NCBI RefSeq assembly: GCF_001666835.1 | Contig: NZ_LZJF01000141.1 | Span: 124,001 to 188,000 of the forward strand | Length of the DNA stretch: 64,000 nucleotides | Reading direction: 5' to 3' | Source: Mycobacterium sp. E3251 | GTDB lineage: Bacteria; Actinomycetota; Actinomycetes; Mycobacteriales; Mycobacteriaceae | In this document: piece by piece, positions 42,903 through 52,419 of the stretch | How the letters are laid out: each line of letters begins with the position of its first letter | Position numbering within the stretch: position 1 is the stretch's first letter | Program-made: the position numbers and the translations under genes | Notes under the pieces: model-generated | What the model was told of the DNA's origin: nothing | What the model saw: only the letters and a program-made list of their open reading frames with translations | The model's database searches: none

Positions 42903-43812
42903 GGCTGACATCATGCCGCATCCGCCGGAGAACGGCCCGAAACACATATCAGTTACCGACCTTCTCGACTGGTACGAACGGTCCCGCCGCGACCTGCCGT
43001 GGCGGGAGCCCGGCGTCAGCGCATGGCAGATTCTGGTCAGCGAATTCATGCTGCAGCAGACGCCGGTGTCGCGGGTGCTGCCGATCTGGTCGGACTGGGT
43101 GCGGCGGTGGCCCACCCCTTCGGCCACCGCCGCCGCCAGCGCCGCCGACGTGCTGCGAGCCTGGGGCAAGCTGGGTTATCCGAGGCGGGCCAAGCGCTTG
43201 CACGAGTGCGCGACCGTCATCGCGCGCGAGCACGACGACGTGGTTCCCGACGACGTCGACACCCTGCTGACCCTGCCCGGCGTCGGCAGCTACACCGCGC
43301 GCGCCATCGCCTGCTTCGCCTACCGCCAACGGGTCCCGGTGGTGGACACCAACGTCCGCCGGGTGGTCGCGCGGGCCGTGCACGGGCGGGCCGACGCCGG
43401 GAACCCGTCCGCGACGCGCGACCACGCCGACGTCGACGCGCTGCTGCCCGCCGACGATAGGGCGCCGCGGTATTCAGTCGCCCTGATGGAACTGGGTGCG
43501 ACGGTGTGCACCGCGCGATCGCCGCGATGCGGGCTGTGCCCGCTTGCTCGGTGCGCGTGGCGGGACGCCGGTCATCCCCCGGCGCAGGGGCCGGCCCGGC
43601 GGGTGCAGACCTACGCCGGAACCGACCGGCAGGTCCGCGGACGCCTGCTGGACGTGTTGCGGGGCAACGCCTCTCCGGTCACCCGGGCGGAGCTGGACGT
43701 GGCGTGGTTGACCGATACCGCGCAGCGGGACCGGGCCCTGTATTCGTTGCTGGCCGACGGTCTGGTCGCGCAGACGGCCGACGGCCGGTTCGCCCTGGCG
43801 GGCGAAGCGTAG
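42901..43812 (+). CDS. mutY: A/G-specific adenine glycosylase MutY
   Basis: 303 residues. It has the helix-hairpin-helix LPGVGSYTARA, the catalytic Asp in VVDTNVRRV, the catalytic Glu in SEFMLQQTP, and a C-terminal iron-sulfur loop with four cysteines (CTARSPRCGLCPLARC, spacing 6-2-4; the textbook spacing is 6-2-5). It removes adenine paired with 8-oxoguanine. The ATG at 42901 gives the same distance to the conserved GPKHIS as Rv3589; the ATG at 42913 is possible. It has no visible ribosome site and overlaps the canB start on the other strand. Confidence 0.94.
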   Translation: MADIMPHPPENGPKHISVTDLLDWYERSRRDLPWREPGVSAWQILVSEFMLQQTPVSRVLPIWSDWVRRWPTPSATAAASAADVLRAWGKLGYPRRAKRLHECATVIAREHDDVVPDDVDTLLTLPGVGSYTARAIACFAYRQRVPVVDTNVRRVVARAVHGRADAGNPSATRDHADVDALLPADDRAPRYSVALMELGATVCTARSPRCGLCPLARCAWRDAGHPPAQGPARRVQTYAGTDRQVRGRLLDVLRGNASPVTRAELDVAWLTDTAQRDRALYSLLADGLVAQTADGRFALAGEA

Positions 43813-43822
43813 CGGCGACGCG

Positions 43823-45301
43823 TCAGAGGTCGTTGCCGGCATAGGACTGGTTGAAGCTCTTGTTGGCCAGCGGGAAGTCAGGGACGATCGTGTCGGCCAT
43901 CGCGACGGGCAGCGCGGGCCAGTTGAACCAGGACGGGTCGACGATCTTCGCGCGAGTGATCCGGTTGGTGCCGCCCGTTTCGACGCGGTGGACGATGGTG
44001 CCGCGCCAGCCTTCGACAATGCCGATGCCGCTGCCGGGTATGCGTGCCGCGGGCAGGTTGTCGGCGTATTCGATTGGGCCCCTGTGTGATTCGATCAGGT
44101 GGAAGGCCAGCTCGGTGGATGCGGCGAACTCGTCGCGCCGCACGGTGTAACGGGCCAGCACGTCACCCGCGGCAGCATCGGTCTCGTTGACGGGCAGTGC
44201 GATGGTGGGGTGTTCGAGCCGGGCGTCGGTGCGCACACCGCTGGCCCGAGCGACGTAGCCCAGGCAGCCGAGGGACTCGGCGTCGTCTCGGTGCAGGACG
44301 GCGGTCCCGGCGAATCGGTCGTACACGACGGAGTTGCGCAGGGTCAGCTCGGCGACCTCCGCAACGTCGGCCGCAATGGATCTCAAGTCGGCGACGTCGG
44401 GTAGCCTCCGCAGCGCGACTCCGCCCGGCCGGATGGCGCCGCGCAGCAGCCGATGCCCGGCGACATCTGCGTTGAGCCGCAGCAGTTGTTCGCGGATGCG
44501 TTGAGCGTGGGCGTGGGCGAGCCCGAACCCGACGTCGTTGGCCAGCGCGCCCAGATCGGCGGCGTGGTTGTAGAGGCGTTCGAGTTCGACCACCAGCGAC
44601 CGCAACCGGTGCACGTCGTCGGGAAGTTCCATTCCGAGCGCGTCTTCGACGGCGAGGCAGTGGGCGAGCGCGTGCGCGGCGGAGGTGTCGCCGCTGACGC
44701 GTTCGGCCAGATCGACGGCGCCGCCGGCCGGCCGGCCCTCGAACAGCTTCTCCACGCCGCGGTGGACGAACCACAGTCGGGCCTTGAGCCGCAGCACGGT
44801 TTCGCCGGCGACGGAGAAGCGGAAATGGCCGGGTTCGATCAACCCCGCATGCACCGGACCCACCGGGATTTCGTACACGCCGGGACCCTCGACGGTCACG
44901 AACGGGAAGCGGCCGGCGCCATCGAATTCGCGTGCGGGCGACGCGTCGCGGCGCATTGGATACCAGTCCCCTGGCCAGTGGGCGTGCCGCACCAGAGGGC
45001 GCGCCTTGGGGTGCCCCACGGGCCGGATCCCGTACAGGTCCGCAATTTCGCGCTCGAACCGGCTGGCCGGGAAGGACAGGTAGGCCAGCGATCGGACCTT
45101 CGGATCATCCTTCGGCACCACGCATTCGAGCTCGACGCGGCGATCCGGGTATCCGGCGAGGAACAGGTAGACGACGCGTAGAGCGGCGCCGTCGTCGTGA
45201 GCGGCCACCAGGGCCAACCGGAATCCCTTGCCCAGCAGATCTTCTGCCGTTTCGGCCAGCCTGTTCTGAGACAGCCGGTGGCGTTGCCATTGCGCCTTCA
45301 T
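43823..45301 (-). CDS. hycE: group-4-hydrogenase/complex-I-like large subunit without nickel ligands (HycE)
   Basis: 492 residues, the length of Rv0087. The N-terminal part (about 1-140) resembles the NuoC/30-kDa subunit and the rest the NuoD/NiFe large subunit. The nickel-binding pairs are gone: the N-terminal R-x-C-G-x-C position reads RVSGDT (Ser203, Thr206), and the C-terminal DPCxxC position reads DPSWFN (Ser457, Asn460). It therefore cannot hold a normal NiFe centre. It is the last gene of the operon, and its ATG overlaps the hycQ stop by four bases. Confidence 0.9.
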   Translation of the reverse strand: MKAQWQRHRLSQNRLAETAEDLLGKGFRLALVAAHDDGAALRVVYLFLAGYPDRRVELECVVPKDDPKVRSLAYLSFPASRFEREIADLYGIRPVGHPKARPLVRHAHWPGDWYPMRRDASPAREFDGAGRFPFVTVEGPGVYEIPVGPVHAGLIEPGHFRFSVAGETVLRLKARLWFVHRGVEKLFEGRPAGGAVDLAERVSGDTSAAHALAHCLAVEDALGMELPDDVHRLRSLVVELERLYNHAADLGALANDVGFGLAHAHAQRIREQLLRLNADVAGHRLLRGAIRPGGVALRRLPDVADLRSIAADVAEVAELTLRNSVVYDRFAGTAVLHRDDAESLGCLGYVARASGVRTDARLEHPTIALPVNETDAAAGDVLARYTVRRDEFAASTELAFHLIESHRGPIEYADNLPAARIPGSGIGIVEGWRGTIVHRVETGGTNRITRAKIVDPSWFNWPALPVAMADTIVPDFPLANKSFNQSYAGNDL

Positions 45302-46764
45302 CGCGGTCCCCCGACACCGCTGGCAGCGGCGGTGAACAGGTCGGTGAGTGGGCCGGCGGTGACACCGAGGGCGATCGATGCGGCAACGCCGACGAGCAGG
45401 GCGGCGGCCACCGTTCGCGGGACCGCGATTTCGGGAGCGCCGGACGGGCCGCCCAGCAGGATGCGGCCCGAGTTCCGGGCCAACGCGGCGAAGGAAACCG
45501 CAACCAGCGCCATGCCGGCGGCGAGCGCCCAGGCGAGCCGGGCGTCGGCCAGCGACCGGCCGATGGCCAGCTCGCTGGCGAACATCGCGAACGGCGGGAG
45601 ACCGAGCAACACAATCACGCCGACGGCGAGCGACACTCCGACGAGGCGGGAGCGCCGCAGCACGGCGCGGATGTCGGCTATCGCCGTGGAGTTGTGCGCG
45701 GCCTGTAGTTGGCCGCCCGCCAGGAAGAGGACCGTCTTGCCGATCCCGTGGGCCAGGACGTGCAGCAGCAGCGCGGCGATGGCCAGCGTGGTTCCGGCGG
45801 CCGCGGCGATCGCGATCAGGCCCATGTTCTCCATTGAGGAGTAGGCGAGCATGCGTTTGAAATCCGTTGTCACGGTCAGCATCAGGGCGGCGACCACCAG
45901 CGTCGCCAGCCCGAGCACCAGCAGGCCTGTCCGCATGAACGCGGCCCCGGTGGCCGTGCCGATGATCGGCTTGAGGCGGATCAGTACCGAGAAGGCCACC
46001 GACAGCAGCACCCCGCTCATCAGAGCCGACACCGGTGCAGGGGCCTGGCTGTGGGCGTCGGCCAACCAGGTATGGAACGGAAACAGCCCGGCCTTGGCGC
46101 CGTAGCCGACGAGCAGGAGCCCGCCCGCAAGCCGAGCGATGCCCGGATCGAGCCCGCCCGCATGTGCCGCCAGCACGTCGAGATTGAGGGCCGCGCCGGC
46201 CGGCGCCCCGGCATGCTCGGCGGCGTAGTAGAGCAGCACCGTGCCGAGGAAGGCGATGGCGATGCCGACCGAGCAGATCACGACGTACTTCCACGTCGCC
46301 TCGAGCGCACCGCGGGTGCGGCGGTGCCCGACCAGGAAGGCGGTGATCACTGTGGTCGCCTCGATCGCGATCCAGATCACCCCGATGTTGTTGGCGCACA
46401 CGGCGACGACCATCGCGGACAGGAAGCCCGCCGTCAGGGCCCCGTACAGCCGCGCACCGCGCATGTCGGCGTGACCGTGTGCGAGTTCGGCATCGAGGTA
46501 GCCGATGCTCGCCGAGGTGGCCAGTGTGGCAACGGTTCCGATGACGATCAGCATCGTCACGGTGAGCGCGTCGAGCCGCAGCAGGCCGCCCAGTGCGAAC
46601 CGCGTTCCCGACCCGACCCCGACCGCGAGCGCCACGCCACAAGCGAGCACCGTGACAGCCGATCCGACGATCAGCGTCGCTGTCACCCGCCGCCATCCGG
46701 CAATGAGGACGGCGACCGAGGCCCCGACCGGGGTGAGGATCGCCGCGAGCAGTAAACCGGTCAT
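45298..46764 (-). CDS. hycQ: proton-pump-type membrane subunit HycQ (NuoM/N-like)
   Basis: 488 residues, the length of Rv0086, with about 14 membrane helices. Residues used for proton transfer in complex I antiporter-like subunits are kept: Glu in WIAIEATTV, Lys in GYGAKAGLFPFHTWL, Lys/Arg in TDFKRMLAYSSMEN and His/Lys in LAHGIGKTV. This suggests an ion-pumping module. The ATG at 46764 shares one base with the hycP stop. Confidence 0.9.
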   Translation of the reverse strand: MTGLLLAAILTPVGASVAVLIAGWRRVTATLIVGSAVTVLACGVALAVGVGSGTRFALGGLLRLDALTVTMLIVIGTVATLATSASIGYLDAELAHGHADMRGARLYGALTAGFLSAMVVAVCANNIGVIWIAIEATTVITAFLVGHRRTRGALEATWKYVVICSVGIAIAFLGTVLLYYAAEHAGAPAGAALNLDVLAAHAGGLDPGIARLAGGLLLVGYGAKAGLFPFHTWLADAHSQAPAPVSALMSGVLLSVAFSVLIRLKPIIGTATGAAFMRTGLLVLGLATLVVAALMLTVTTDFKRMLAYSSMENMGLIAIAAAAGTTLAIAALLLHVLAHGIGKTVLFLAGGQLQAAHNSTAIADIRAVLRRSRLVGVSLAVGVIVLLGLPPFAMFASELAIGRSLADARLAWALAAGMALVAVSFAALARNSGRILLGGPSGAPEIAVPRTVAAALLVGVAASIALGVTAGPLTDLFTAAASGVGGPR

Positions 46765-47426
46765 CAGTCGTGCAACTCCTGCAACGCGTCCAGGTCCGCA
46801 CCGCCGAACGCGCGGGCCAGTCGGCCCGTCAGAACGCCGATCACGATGACCGCGAACAACACGTCCAGGGAGGCGCCGAGCTCGACGATCAGCGGCACCC
46901 CTGCGGTGAGCAGAAACGCGGTGGCCGCGATCCCGTTGTCCAGCATGAGGAATCCCGCGGCCTGCGACACCGCATGCCGCCGCGTGACCATCACGAACAG
47001 CGCGATCAGCACCACCGCGGTGGCGGCCGGAACGGCGGTGGTCGTGGCGGCGGGCTGCAGGTTCACCAGGGGCCCGGTGGCGGCGAACGCGGCCAACGTC
47101 AGCGCGGCGGTGATGAGGAGCGACGTGGCGGTGTTCACCAACGGGGTGGCCTCCCGGCGCGATCGCGCTTCGGTGCCGCCCGCGCGGGCCAGCAGCCGCG
47201 GCAACACCGCAACCCGCAAGATCAGCACGGCCACACCGACGCCGATGAGCGCACCGTCGCCGTCGTAGACCCCCCGCAGGACGGGGATGGCCGCCAGGGC
47301 GACGCCCTGCCATGCCAGCAGACGGATGATCGCGACCAGGTCGCGGCGCCACACGATCAGCACGGCGGCCAACAGCAGCCCGCCCGCGGCGAGGTCGACG
47401 AGTACCGAAAACGACCCGTACGTCAT
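46764..47426 (-). CDS. hycP: membrane subunit HycP (HyfE/NuoK-like)
   Basis: 220 residues, the length of Rv0085, with about six to seven hydrophobic helices and almost no soluble part. It corresponds to the HyfE-type small membrane subunit of group 4 hydrogenases. The ATG at 47426 overlaps the hycD stop by four bases. Function is inferred only from the complex. Confidence 0.87.
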   Translation of the reverse strand: MTYGSFSVLVDLAAGGLLLAAVLIVWRRDLVAIIRLLAWQGVALAAIPVLRGVYDGDGALIGVGVAVLILRVAVLPRLLARAGGTEARSRREATPLVNTATSLLITAALTLAAFAATGPLVNLQPAATTTAVPAATAVVLIALFVMVTRRHAVSQAAGFLMLDNGIAATAFLLTAGVPLIVELGASLDVLFAVIVIGVLTGRLARAFGGADLDALQELHD

Positions 47427-48382
47427 GTCGGAACCACGAAGAAGTTGGCGGCCACGACCGCAAGCAACGCCAGCAGGAACGATCCGGCAAGCAACTCGGG
47501 AACCCGGAACAGCCGCAGCTTGGCGACGAACACCTCGACGGTGGCCAGCAACCCCGCCAGCAACGCGACCTTGGCCGCCAACGCCGCGACACCGACAACG
47601 ATGTCTACGGCACCGGGGCGGCCCCCGGCAATGCCCCACGGCGCGAACAGGTTTGCCAGCAGCGCCAAGAGCACGGTCAGCCGCATCCCGGCCGCCCACT
47701 CGACCAGGGCCAGCCGCGGACCCGCGTATTCGAGGACCATCGCCTCGTGAACCATCGTCAGCTCGAGATGGGTGGCCGGGTTGTCCACCGGTAGCCGTCC
47801 GGTCTCGGCGACGATCACGATCGCCAGCGCGGCGAACGCGAGCACCGCTGCCAGCGACACCACCTGCCCGGGATGGGTGATCGTATGCGCGACCAGCGCA
47901 CCGAGATTCGCTGATCCCGCCGGCATGGACAGTGCGAACACCGCCAGCAGAATGGTGGGTTCGACCAGCGCGGCGATGGTGATCTCGCGGCTGGCGCCCA
48001 TGCCCCCGAACGAGGTGCCGGTGTCGACGCCGGCCAGGGTCAGCGCCACGGTGCCCACGAACAGCAAACCGACCACGGCGAACAGGTCGGCGCTGGGATC
48101 CAGTGGCGATCCGGTGGCGACCAGCGGTGCGGCCGCCGCGATCAGGAGTGTGGTTCCGGCGACTATCGCGGGTGCCGCCGCGAACACCACGGTCGTCCCG
48201 CGCGGCGTGATCTGTTGCTTGCCAAGCTGTTTGATGATGTCGCGCCACGGCTGCAAGAAGCCGCCGCCGACGCGGCCTTCCCAGCGCGCGCGCACCTGCC
48301 GGGTCAGTCCGACCACCAGCGGCGCCCCGGCCACGACGATTCCGATCTGGGCGGCGCCCGCGACATAAGACATGACATTCAT
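47423..48382 (-). CDS. hycD: membrane anchor subunit HycD (NuoH-like)
   Basis: 319 residues with about eight membrane helices. NuoH/HycD landmarks are [30 protein letters not shown] and [20 protein letters not shown] (split here: [21 protein letters not shown]). It links the soluble electron-transfer part to the pump subunits. The ATG at 48382 overlaps the preceding stop as ATGA; an ATG three codons later is possible. Confidence 0.9.
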   Translation of the reverse strand: MNVMSYVAGAAQIGIVVAGAPLVVGLTRQVRARWEGRVGGGFLQPWRDIIKQLGKQQITPRGTTVVFAAAPAIVAGTTLLIAAAAPLVATGSPLDPSADLFAVVGLLFVGTVALTLAGVDTGTSFGGMGASREITIAALVEPTILLAVFALSMPAGSANLGALVAHTITHPGQVVSLAAVLAFAALAIVIVAETGRLPVDNPATHLELTMVHEAMVLEYAGPRLALVEWAAGMRLTVLLALLANLFAPWGIAGGRPGAVDIVVGVAALAAKVALLAGLLATVEVFVAKLRLFRVPELLAGSFLLALLAVVAANFFVVPT

Positions 48383-50355
48383 CGGGCAACTACCAGCACG
48401 ATGAGCACGCCGAGCGCACCATAGGCCAGATACAGGTGCACGCTGCCGGTGTGGGCGCGCCGCATCAGGGCCGCCGCCACCCCGACTCCCCGGATCACCG
48501 GCGCGTAGCAGCGTTCCTCGATCGCGTCCGCGATTCTGGTGCGGTAGGTGATTTTGTCCGCCAGATAACGGGATTCGATGCTGTGGGTGACTTCGATGTC
48601 GGTGTCGGGTCGCAGGATGTCGTCGAATATCCGTTGCAGCGGCTCGGCGAACGACGTGGCCGTGTATTGCATCCGTGCGGTGAGATCGTCGGCGCCACAG
48701 GCCCACGGCGGCAGTGTGGCCGGCGCCGGGCGCCGGCTCCGGCGCCAACGGGCCAGCGTGGCCGCGGTCAGCGTGGCCACCACCACGCCGGCGGCGATCA
48801 CGCCGGGTGCGATCGAGCCCGGTACCCCCGGCAGGCGGACCATGGCGCCGAGACTGGTGAATTCCGTTGGCCGGGCCGCCGGCAGCGCGGCGACCGCCTG
48901 GTGCAGCGCGGACGCAACGACCGCGGGCGCCACGGCCAGCATCAGGCAGGCGGCGGCCGCGAGGGCCATACCGGCCAGCATGGTGTGCGGTGCCTCGCGC
49001 GCCTGGGCGGCCTGTTCGGTGCGCGGTCGCGCCAGAAATCCGATACCGAACGCCTTGACCATTGCCGCCACGCCCAGCCCCGTGGTGAGCGCGACCGCGC
49101 CGACCGCGAGCGGCGTGGTCAATGCCAGGACGGCGGAGTGTTCTCGCGCGGAGTGGATCAGGGACTGCAGCAGCAGCCACTCGCTGACGAACCCAGCGCC
49201 CAGCGGCAGCCCGGACGCGCCGAGCGCGGCAACCCCGAAGAGGCTGGTCGTAACCGGCATCCGGCGGGCCAGACCGCCCAGCCGGTCGAGGTCACGCAGC
49301 CCGGTGGCGGCCAGCACCGACCCGGCGGCGAGGAACCCGAGGCTCTTGAATGCGGCGTGCGCGACGAGGTGCAGCATGGCGGCGGCCGCGGCGATCGTCG
49401 CCGGAGCGTTCGCGCCGGCCGCCGCGAACAGCGTGGCCGCCCCCAACGCCAAGGTAATCAGTCCGAGGTTCTCGGTGGTCGAATAGGCAAGTAGCCGTTT
49501 GAGATCCGTGGCCACCGAGGCCTGCACCACGCCGTAGAGCGCGGACACCCCACCGACGACCATCAAAGTGAGCCCCCACCACCGCGGCCCCGGGCCGAGC
49601 AGCTGTAAATCGACGCGGCAGATGCCGTAGACCCCGAGGTTGACCATCGCCGCGCTCATCAGCGCCGAAACGGGACTCGGCGCCTCCGGGTGGGCGCGCG
49701 GCAGCCACGCGTGCAGCGGCACCAGCCCGGCCTTAGAACCGAACCCCGCCAGCGTCAGCAGGAACGCCGCGGTGCGCGCCCCCTGCGGTATCCGGTGCAG
49801 GTCGGCGAACCGGTCCGCGCCGCCCGCCGCCGACAACACCAGCAGTCCGACCAGTATCGCCACGAACCCCAACTGGGTCATCACGGCGTACATCAGGCCG
49901 GCCGAGCGGACCATGGGCCGAGTGTGGTCGGTCAGCACCAAGACGAGCGACGCGACCGCCATCAACTCCCACACCAGCAGGAACGTGGTGACCGACCCCG
50001 CGGCGGGCACCAGCAGCATCGCCGCGACGAACGCCGGCAGAACGGCCAGGGCGACCGGGCCCAGCCGCTCGCGCCGCGCGTACCCGATCGTGTACAGCCC
50101 GACCGCCAGCGCGACCGCCCCCGTGAGCGCCATGAAGAATCCGCCGAGCGGATCGAGCCTCAGCTCGACGCCCGCCAGCGGGAGCAACCACCCGATGCGG
50201 ACGGCGCGCACCGACCCGAACATTCCCAGGCCGCCGACCCATACCCCCGCGGCGCCCAGCAACGAGGTCAGCGCGCCCGCGCCGATAGACGATAAACCGC
50301 TGCGGTGCAACAGCTTTGGTTCCGGCGCCACGCTGGCCGCCAAGCTGGCGGTCAC
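48379..50355 (-). CDS. large NuoL/HyfB-like membrane subunit (Rv0083 type)
   Basis: 658 residues with about 15 membrane helices, then a soluble tail ([21 protein letters not shown]) typical of HyfB/HycC proteins. Proton-path residues are kept: Glu in [11 protein letters not shown], Lys in [16 protein letters not shown], and Lys in [15 protein letters not shown]. tuberculosis annotates Rv0083 as an oxidoreductase. The GTG at 50355 overlaps the Rv0082-type stop by four bases. Confidence 0.9.
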   Translation of the reverse strand: MTASLAASVAPEPKLLHRSGLSSIGAGALTSLLGAAGVWVGGLGMFGSVRAVRIGWLLPLAGVELRLDPLGGFFMALTGAVALAVGLYTIGYARRERLGPVALAVLPAFVAAMLLVPAAGSVTTFLLVWELMAVASLVLVLTDHTRPMVRSAGLMYAVMTQLGFVAILVGLLVLSAAGGADRFADLHRIPQGARTAAFLLTLAGFGSKAGLVPLHAWLPRAHPEAPSPVSALMSAAMVNLGVYGICRVDLQLLGPGPRWWGLTLMVVGGVSALYGVVQASVATDLKRLLAYSTTENLGLITLALGAATLFAAAGANAPATIAAAAAMLHLVAHAAFKSLGFLAAGSVLAATGLRDLDRLGGLARRMPVTTSLFGVAALGASGLPLGAGFVSEWLLLQSLIHSAREHSAVLALTTPLAVGAVALTTGLGVAAMVKAFGIGFLARPRTEQAAQAREAPHTMLAGMALAAAACLMLAVAPAVVASALHQAVAALPAARPTEFTSLGAMVRLPGVPGSIAPGVIAAGVVVATLTAATLARWRRSRRPAPATLPPWACGADDLTARMQYTATSFAEPLQRIFDDILRPDTDIEVTHSIESRYLADKITYRTRIADAIEERCYAPVIRGVGVAAALMRRAHTGSVHLYLAYGALGVLIVLVVAR

Positions 50356-50831
50356 CTGCCTGTCACCGACCGCAGGGCCGCGACGATCTGGCTCGGCGTC
50401 GGCGGGCATCCCGGTATCTCCACGTCCACGTGCACCGTCTCGCCGACCGAGCCGGCCACACCGTAGGCGTCGCCGAACACCCCTCGATCGATGGCGCAGT
50501 CCCCGCAGGCGATCACCCGCCGCGGCCGCGGCGTGGCCTCGATCGTTGCGCGCAGGGGGCCGGCCATGTTGTGCGTCACGACACCGGTCACCAGGAGCGC
50601 GTCCGCGTGCCGCGGGGAGGCCACCAAGCGGGCACCGAATCGTTCGGCGTCGTAGACCGGTCCGAAGGCACCCGCGATCTCCACCTCGCACCCATTGCAC
50701 GAACCCGCGTCGACGTGCCGGATCTGCAGCGAACCGCGCACCCCGGCGGGCGGCTCGGTCGTCGCCTCCGGTGCCGGGGGTGCGGGTTCGGCGATCCGGC
50801 CGACGCGCAAGGCTTTGCTGATCCAGCCCAC
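50352..50831 (-). CDS. iron-sulfur small subunit, NuoB/HycG-like (Rv0082 type)
   Basis: 159 residues, the length of Rv0082. Cysteines for the proximal [4Fe-4S] cluster are in place: Cys45 and Cys48 (GSCNGCE), Cys112 (CGDC) and Cys142 (PGCPPTP). So the electron-transfer cluster is kept although the partner large subunit lost its metal ligands. The GTG at 50831 follows the ArsR-type stop by five bases, which makes it the first structural gene of the operon. Confidence 0.9.
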   Translation of the reverse strand: MGWISKALRVGRIAEPAPPAPEATTEPPAGVRGSLQIRHVDAGSCNGCEVEIAGAFGPVYDAERFGARLVASPRHADALLVTGVVTHNMAGPLRATIEATPRPRRVIACGDCAIDRGVFGDAYGVAGSVGETVHVDVEIPGCPPTPSQIVAALRSVTGR

Positions 50832-50836
50832 GGGCG

Positions 50837-51172
50837 CTACCCCGCGCCGCCGGCGCGCAGGCCTTCCAGCATCGCCACGCGGTCGCTCAGGACCCCGGTG
50901 AGTACCTTGCGGGCCACCGTCAGCAGTTCTGCGATGTCCGGGGAGGCGATCGAGTAGATCATCGTGTTGCCATCCCGCAGCGCCTCGACCACACCGGCCC
51001 GGCGCAGAACGCCGAGCTGCTGGGACAGGTTCGATGCTTCGAGCCCGACCTCGGGCAGCAGTTCGGCCACCGTCTTGTCGCCGGCCACCAGTAGCTCGAG
51101 GATCCTGATCCGCGCAGGGTGCCCCAGCGTCTTGAAGAACTCGGCCTTGAGCTTGTACAGCGGCTCCGTCAC
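50837..51172 (-). CDS. ArsR-family repressor (Rv0081 type)
   Basis: 111 residues of winged helix-turn-helix; the recognition helix region is GLEASNLSQQLGVLRRAG. No ArsR metal-binding CxC motif is present, so it does not look metal-sensing by the classical site. Rv0081 in M. tuberculosis is a hub regulator of the early hypoxic response and represses its own operon. The start is GTG at 51172. It heads the hydrogenase-like operon. Confidence 0.92.
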   Translation of the reverse strand: MTEPLYKLKAEFFKTLGHPARIRILELLVAGDKTVAELLPEVGLEASNLSQQLGVLRRAGVVEALRDGNTMIYSIASPDIAELLTVARKVLTGVLSDRVAMLEGLRAGGAG

Positions 51173-51196
51173 AGAAAGTCTCCTGAAGACTACATG

Positions 51197-51212
51197 CTTC
51201 TAACAATTGAAG
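51197..51212. promoter_or_regulatory. candidate operator upstream of the ArsR-type gene
   Basis: Imperfect inverted repeat CTTCTAA...TTGAAG in a short AT-rich stretch (51190-51225) 25 bases upstream of the repressor start. It is the only such spot in the 92-base gap; autoregulation is expected for this family. Confidence 0.4.
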
Positions 51213-51264
51213 AATTTATCATGCGTTCTCGCGCGTCGTCACATCGGCGGGCGGCCCGCGAGAG

Positions 51265-52035
51265 TCAGCCGCGGGCAGGCAACGTCGCCAAGAAAGATTC
51301 GATCGCGTCGCGGTACACCTGCGGCGCCTCGTCGTGAATCAGGTGACCGGCCTCGGGCACATGCAAATACGTTGCAGCTGGGTTCATTTCAGCCATCTCC
51401 CGCATCTGGCCCGGCGGCGTCACAGAGTTGCCGGCCTCGATGAGCAGCGCCGGGGCCCGCACCGCCCGCCACTGCTCCCAATAGTGGCGCGTGCCCCATT
51501 CGGCGGCGATCTCGATCCACCGCGCGGTGTGTCCGTGCAGGCGCCAACCGGTGGCGGTACGGTCGAAGGCCTCCAGGAAGTACTGCCCGGCAACGGTTCC
51601 GAACTCCTCGAATACCCGCTCTGCGGAACCGAATTCGACCGGCAGTGCGTGCAGCCACGGTTCCCACGGACCGGTGGTGCGGCCCCGGAAATCGGGCGCC
51701 ATGTCCTCGAGCACCAGCGCGGAGACGAGTTCCGGACGCTCCGCGGCCAGACACCACGAGTGCAGGGCGCCCATCGAATGCCCGACCAGCGTGACCGGCG
51801 TCTCCAGCGCGCTCACCGCGTCGGCCAGGTCGGCCACGAAACGTTCGGTGCCGACCGGGTTCGGGTCGTCGACGCCGCGCCCCCGATGCCACAAGGCGTC
51901 GTAGGTGTACACCACTCCAAGCCGGGTCAGCCACGGCAGCTGCCGCGACCACGTGGAGCCGCGCCCCATCAGGCCGTGCACCAGCACCAACGGCGCGCCT
52001 TGGCCTCCGCGGCAAGTCAGCAGTTCACCGGGCAT
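51265..52035 (-). CDS. alpha/beta hydrolase (Rv3591c type)
   Basis: 256 residues. The nucleophile elbow is GHSMGA (Ser about 91), the oxyanion loop is LVHGLMGRGS, and the late catalytic His is in PEAGHLIHDE. The acidic member is probably Glu in IEAGNS or a nearby Asp. The substrate is unknown. The ATG at 52035 (MPGELL) is supported by the family start; the open frame upstream overlaps mhuD on the other strand. Divergent from mhuD over 63 bases. Confidence 0.87.
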   Translation of the reverse strand: MPGELLTCRGGQGAPLVLVHGLMGRGSTWSRQLPWLTRLGVVYTYDALWHRGRGVDDPNPVGTERFVADLADAVSALETPVTLVGHSMGALHSWCLAAERPELVSALVLEDMAPDFRGRTTGPWEPWLHALPVEFGSAERVFEEFGTVAGQYFLEAFDRTATGWRLHGHTARWIEIAAEWGTRHYWEQWRAVRAPALLIEAGNSVTPPGQMREMAEMNPAATYLHVPEAGHLIHDEAPQVYRDAIESFLATLPARG

Positions 52036-52098
52036 ATCACCATCCTGCGTGCCCCGCCCTGCGGATGGACAGGCCGGGCGAAGGGGTAGCCTAGCCGC

Positions 52099-52419
52099 AT
52101 GCCGCCAGTGGTGAAGATCAACGCAATCGAAGTGCCGGCCGACGCCGGCCCGGAACTGGAGAAGCGGTTCGCACACCGGGCACACGCGGTCGACAATCAG
52201 CCCGGCTTCCTCGGGTTTCAGCTGCTGCGCCCGATCAAGGGCGAGGACCGCTACTTCGTCGTGACTCAGTGGGAGTCCGAGGAGGCATTTCAGGCGTGGG
52301 CGCAAGGACCCGCTATCCAGGCCCATGCGGGCGAGCGAGCCAACCCGGTGGCGACCGGGGCCTCCCTGCTCGAATTCGAGGTTGTGATGGACGTTGCCGG
52401 CAACAAGCAGGCTGGCTAG
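52099..52419 (+). CDS. mhuD: heme-degrading monooxygenase MhuD
   Basis: 106 residues, dimeric ferredoxin-like fold. Family residues are present one position later than in M. tuberculosis because of an extra Pro: Asn8 (KINAIE), Trp67 (FQAWAQ) and His76 (IQAHAG), the heme ligand. MhuD (Rv3592) opens heme to mycobilin and frees iron without releasing CO. It overlaps the lpqF start by 26 bases. Confidence 0.95.
   Translation: MPPVVKINAIEVPADAGPELEKRFAHRAHAVDNQPGFLGFQLLRPIKGEDRYFVVTQWESEEAFQAWAQGPAIQAHAGERANPVATGASLLEFEVVMDVAGNKQAG

Noticed and set aside
43823..46801. 992-codon continuous minus-strand frame joining the hycE frame to sequence under hycQ
   Set aside because: The part above 45301 is an out-of-frame reading of hycQ, rich in Arg; hycE has its own ATG overlapping the hycQ stop.
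43823..51172. Calling the operon a functional formate hydrogenlyase or H2-evolving hydrogenase
   Set aside because: Nickel-ligand cysteines, ferredoxin subunit, formate dehydrogenase and maturation genes are all absent from the locus.
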